Assembly (NCBI GenBank): GCA_913053915.1
Contig: CAJXGP010000097.1
Coordinates: 1-7,206, forward strand
Length of the DNA: 7,206 nt
Origin: an uncultured Ignavibacteriales bacterium
GTDB lineage: Bacteria; Bacteroidota; Ignavibacteria; Ignavibacteriales; Ignavibacteriaceae
Direction of reading: 5' to 3'
Part shown: positions 5,668 to 7,206 of the stretch, one piece after another
How positions within the stretch are numbered: position 1 is the first letter of the stretch
Layout of the letters: each line of letters begins with the position of its first letter
Notes under the pieces: generated by a model
What the model saw: only the letters and a program-made list of their open reading frames with translations
What the model was told of the DNA's origin: nothing
Databases searched by the model: none
Program-made: the position numbers and the translations under genes

Positions 5668-6678
5668 ATGAGAGAATTTAAACTTTGGAAATTTATCGCT
5701 TCGGAACTACAAACAGGCAAAAGAATATCCTTAATGATTGTTGCTGCTTCTAATAGATCATCGCCCGGTCGTGCCGGTTTTAAAATGGCTGTTACCGAAA
5801 ATACCAAGTGTTACGGTACCATAGGCGGTGGAATTATGGAGCGCAACTTAATTAAAAAGGCACCTGATTTAATTATAGGAAACAAAAAAATTATAATAAA
5901 AAAATTATATCATAATCCAAATTCATCGTTCGAAACATCGGGATTAATTTGCGGCGGCAATCAAACAATAATTATTATTAATTTGGCGAAATCCGATTTA
6001 ACAATTGTTAAAAAAATAATTGACGGTTTCAATAAAGGAGAGAAAGCAACTTTATGTATTACGCCTCTTGGATTGAAATATGCATCTGAGGTATATGATA
6101 AACGTTCGATTAATTTTAATTATAATACTGAAAATGATTGGGAATATTGCGAAAGTTATGGGATGCCTGATACAATTTATATAATTGGCGGCGGTCATGT
6201 TGGACTTGCAGTTGCACATGCAATGTCAACTCTCGATTTTCGTATTTTTACATTTGATCCAAGAAAAGATGTTTTTACAGTAAAACAAAATATTTATTCT
6301 AATAAAATATTCAATATCCCTTATGAGAAGGTTGGGGAATTTATTGAAGAGGGAAACCGCTCTTATGTTGTAATTTTAACATCGGAGATGAATACCGATA
6401 TAATTGCACTTAAATCGATAATAAAAAAGAATGTCGGATATATCGGTTTAATGGGAAGTAAAGTTAAGATTAAAAAAATATTCAACAGTTTGACGCAAGA
6501 GGAATTTGATCCAAAATTATTCGATAAAATTTCTGCGCCGATTGGGATAGAAATTTATGCCGAAACACCCGAAGAAATTGCCGTTAGTATTGCTGCAGAG
6601 ATAATTAAAACTAAATATAATGATTCAAAAAAAAGCTTTACGGCATTGGATCGAAAAACTCCTCTTAGAGCAGGCTAA
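5668..6678 (+). CDS. xdhC: XdhC family molybdenum-cofactor maturation and insertion protein
   Basis: XdhC binds the molybdenum cofactor, promotes its sulfuration (with a cysteine desulfurase in R. capsulatus) and delivers it to the XdhB subunit. It is not part of the mature enzyme. The 336 residues comprise the XdhC/CoxI N-terminal domain (about 10-105), with the signature SNRSSPGRAGFKM (28-40), YGTIGGGIME (49-58) and SGLICGG (91-97, cofactor-associated C95). The Rossmann-like XdhC C-terminal domain (about 168-312) has YIIGGGHVGLAVAHA (171-185), YIGLMGSK (258-265) and PIGIEIYAETPEEIAVSIAAEI (291-312). The ATG at 5668 is 14 bases after the xdhB remnant's stop, with no Shine-Dalgarno, so expression may depend on coupling or read-through from upstream. 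All signature motifs are intact. Gene order xdhA-xdhB-xdhC is the classical one. With XdhB gone it has no client here, unless another molybdenum hydroxylase is encoded elsewhere. Confidence 0.92.
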   Translation: MREFKLWKFIASELQTGKRISLMIVAASNRSSPGRAGFKMAVTENTKCYGTIGGGIMERNLIKKAPDLIIGNKKIIIKKLYHNPNSSFETSGLICGGNQTIIIINLAKSDLTIVKKIIDGFNKGEKATLCITPLGLKYASEVYDKRSINFNYNTENDWEYCESYGMPDTIYIIGGGHVGLAVAHAMSTLDFRIFTFDPRKDVFTVKQNIYSNKIFNIPYEKVGEFIEEGNRSYVVILTSEMNTDIIALKSIIKKNVGYIGLMGSKVKIKKIFNSLTQEEFDPKLFDKISAPIGIEIYAETPEEIAVSIAAEIIKTKYNDSKKSFTALDRKTPLRAG

Positions 6679-6682
6679 AATA

Positions 6683-6705
6683 TCGAAGATTTATAGAGAC
6701 TTCGA
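6683..6705 (+). repeat. Inverted repeat TCGAAG-N11-CTTCGA just after xdhC
   Basis: Six-base perfect arms start 5 bases after the xdhC stop. An alternative smaller hairpin (CTTC-GA-GAAG, 6700-6709) shares its right arm. No T-run follows, so it is at best a weak terminator or a 3'-end stabilising hairpin for the operon message. Confidence 0.3.
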
Positions 6706-6731
6706 GAAGCTAATATTGCAAAATTTCAGAT

Positions 6732-6774
6732 TCCCGTCATTGCGATGAGGAGATTGCGAAGAAAAAGCAATCTG
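6732..6774. repeat. Short dispersed repeat of the CGTCATTGCGA...GCAATCTG type
   Basis: The segment begins TCCCGTCATTGCGATGAGG and ends in a 7-bp hairpin AGATTGC (6751-6757) / GCAATCT (6767-6773) around GAAGAAAAA. It matches the general form of a widespread intergenic repeat (CGTCATTGCGAGG..CGAAGCAATCT) seen in many unrelated bacterial genomes. Only one copy is in this window, so its repetitive nature is inferred from general knowledge. It is noticeably richer in G/C than its surroundings. It lies between xdhC and the transposase fragment. Confidence 0.55.
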
Positions 6775-6798
6775 TTGTATTTACAAAATAACATTTGA

Positions 6799-6827
6799 TT
6801 GACATGTAATCTTATTATTCTTACATT
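6799..6827 (+). promoter_or_regulatory. Sigma70-like promoter TTGACA-N17-TACATT upstream of the transposase fragment
   Basis: A perfect -35 (TTGACA, 6799-6804) is followed by a 17-base spacer and TACATT (6822-6827; 4 of 6 to TATAAT). An inverted repeat ATGTAA (6804-6809) / TTACAT (6821-6826) spans the spacer and overlaps the -10, which could allow self-repression. The leader to the ATG at 6867 would be about 33 bases, with a good Shine-Dalgarno (AGAGGAA, 6854-6860) 6 bases before the ATG. Confidence 0.5.
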
Positions 6828-6866
6828 GAACTCTGATTTTCATAAAAATTATAAGAGGAATTCAAC

Positions 6867-7206
6867 ATGCGGTTTATTAACAGTCGAGCAAAATTAAAGC
6901 TTACCAAAGAAGAACTTGAAGAAGTACAAACCATCATCCATTCTCGAGTATTAAACCTTTCCGGAAGAGAAAAAGCAAAAATTCTTCTTGAATATTATAA
7001 GGGTAATACAATTTCAAATATTGCTCAAAAACATAATACTAACCTACCAAAAATAGAGCATATAATTGATAACGCTTTACAAGTAGGAGTTATTCCATCG
7101 TTTAGGAGCAATCCAGTCGCTAAAAGTTCTATCACACAAGGGAAAACCGTTGAGAATTCCCGAAATGGACTATGGGGAGTCTAACAAAGATGATGAATTA
7201 ATTTTA
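6867..7206 (+). pseudogene. IS630-type transposase, N-terminal helix-turn-helix part, frameshifted (runs off the right edge)
   Basis: The N-terminus resembles the DNA-binding region of IS630-family transposases: LKLTKEELEEVQTIIHSR, then REKAKILLEYYKGNTISNIA (the recognition helix-turn-helix) and PKIEHIIDNALQVG. The native frame holds to about 7089, after which it drifts into a family-unlike tail and stops at 7182-7184 (105 residues). The +1 frame, open to the window end, instead reads LGAIQSLKVLSHKGKPLRIP, which fits the family's next segment (LGAL.AL.DL...G.P..I). Removing one copy of an imperfect 19-base repeat (7084-7102 / 7103-7121) joins the halves as NALQVGAIQSLKVL with family-like spacing. 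The DDE catalytic domain is not in the window. No terminal inverted repeat or TA target duplication was identified. The Shine-Dalgarno is AGAGGAA, before the ATG at 6867. A stand-alone small HTH protein is the alternative. Confidence 0.65.
7084..7121. repeat. Imperfect 19-bp tandem repeat disrupting the transposase frame
   Basis: Copy 1 is TAGGAGTTATTCCATCGTT (7084-7102) and copy 2 is TAGGAGCAATCCAGTCGCT (7103-7121), identical at 13 of 19 ungapped positions including the first six. A 19-base insertion changes the frame by one, exactly the shift needed to explain the change of good reading frame here. Confidence 0.5.

Overview
The window is an AT-rich (roughly 30% GC by eye) stretch of a bacterial chromosome. 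Protein style, A/T-ending codons and starts that often lack a strong Shine-Dalgarno point to the Bacteroidota/Ignavibacteriota/Chlorobiota side of the tree. No rRNA or marker gene confirms this. It carries six recognisable genes plus two broken ones. No tRNA, rRNA, CRISPR array or known riboswitch was seen.

Left part (1-3779, all minus strand): the 5' end of xseB runs off the left edge. Next come a complete xseA (exodeoxyribonuclease VII large subunit, catalytic residues all present), a solitary 290-residue SPPY-type DNA methyltransferase with no visible restriction partner, a 396-base intergenic region holding two abutting stem-loops, and a tandem-GNAT acetyltransferase.

Middle (3780-4079): a divergent intergenic region between the acetyltransferase and a plus-strand molybdenum-hydroxylase operon. 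It holds two clear inverted repeats, one just upstream of the operon.

Right part (4080-6678, plus strand): a xanthine-dehydrogenase-type operon. xdhA (fused 2Fe-2S plus FAD subunit, complete) overlaps by ATGA a 50-codon ORF. That ORF reads like the first ~14 residues of a molybdenum-cofactor subunit (XdhB) joined in frame to its last ~35 residues. About 700 residues including the active site would be missing. Then comes an intact xdhC, the cofactor maturation and insertion factor. As written the operon encodes the electron-transfer subunit and the chaperone but no catalytic subunit. This is either a real in-frame deletion or an assembly artefact, and it is the most important observation here.

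Right edge (6679-7206): a short dispersed repeat of the GTCATTGCGA...GCAATCT type, a good sigma70-like promoter, and the N-terminal helix-turn-helix part of an IS630-type transposase. The transposase is frameshifted by what looks like an imperfect 19-bp tandem duplication. The transposase and the collapsed XdhB together suggest a locus undergoing decay.
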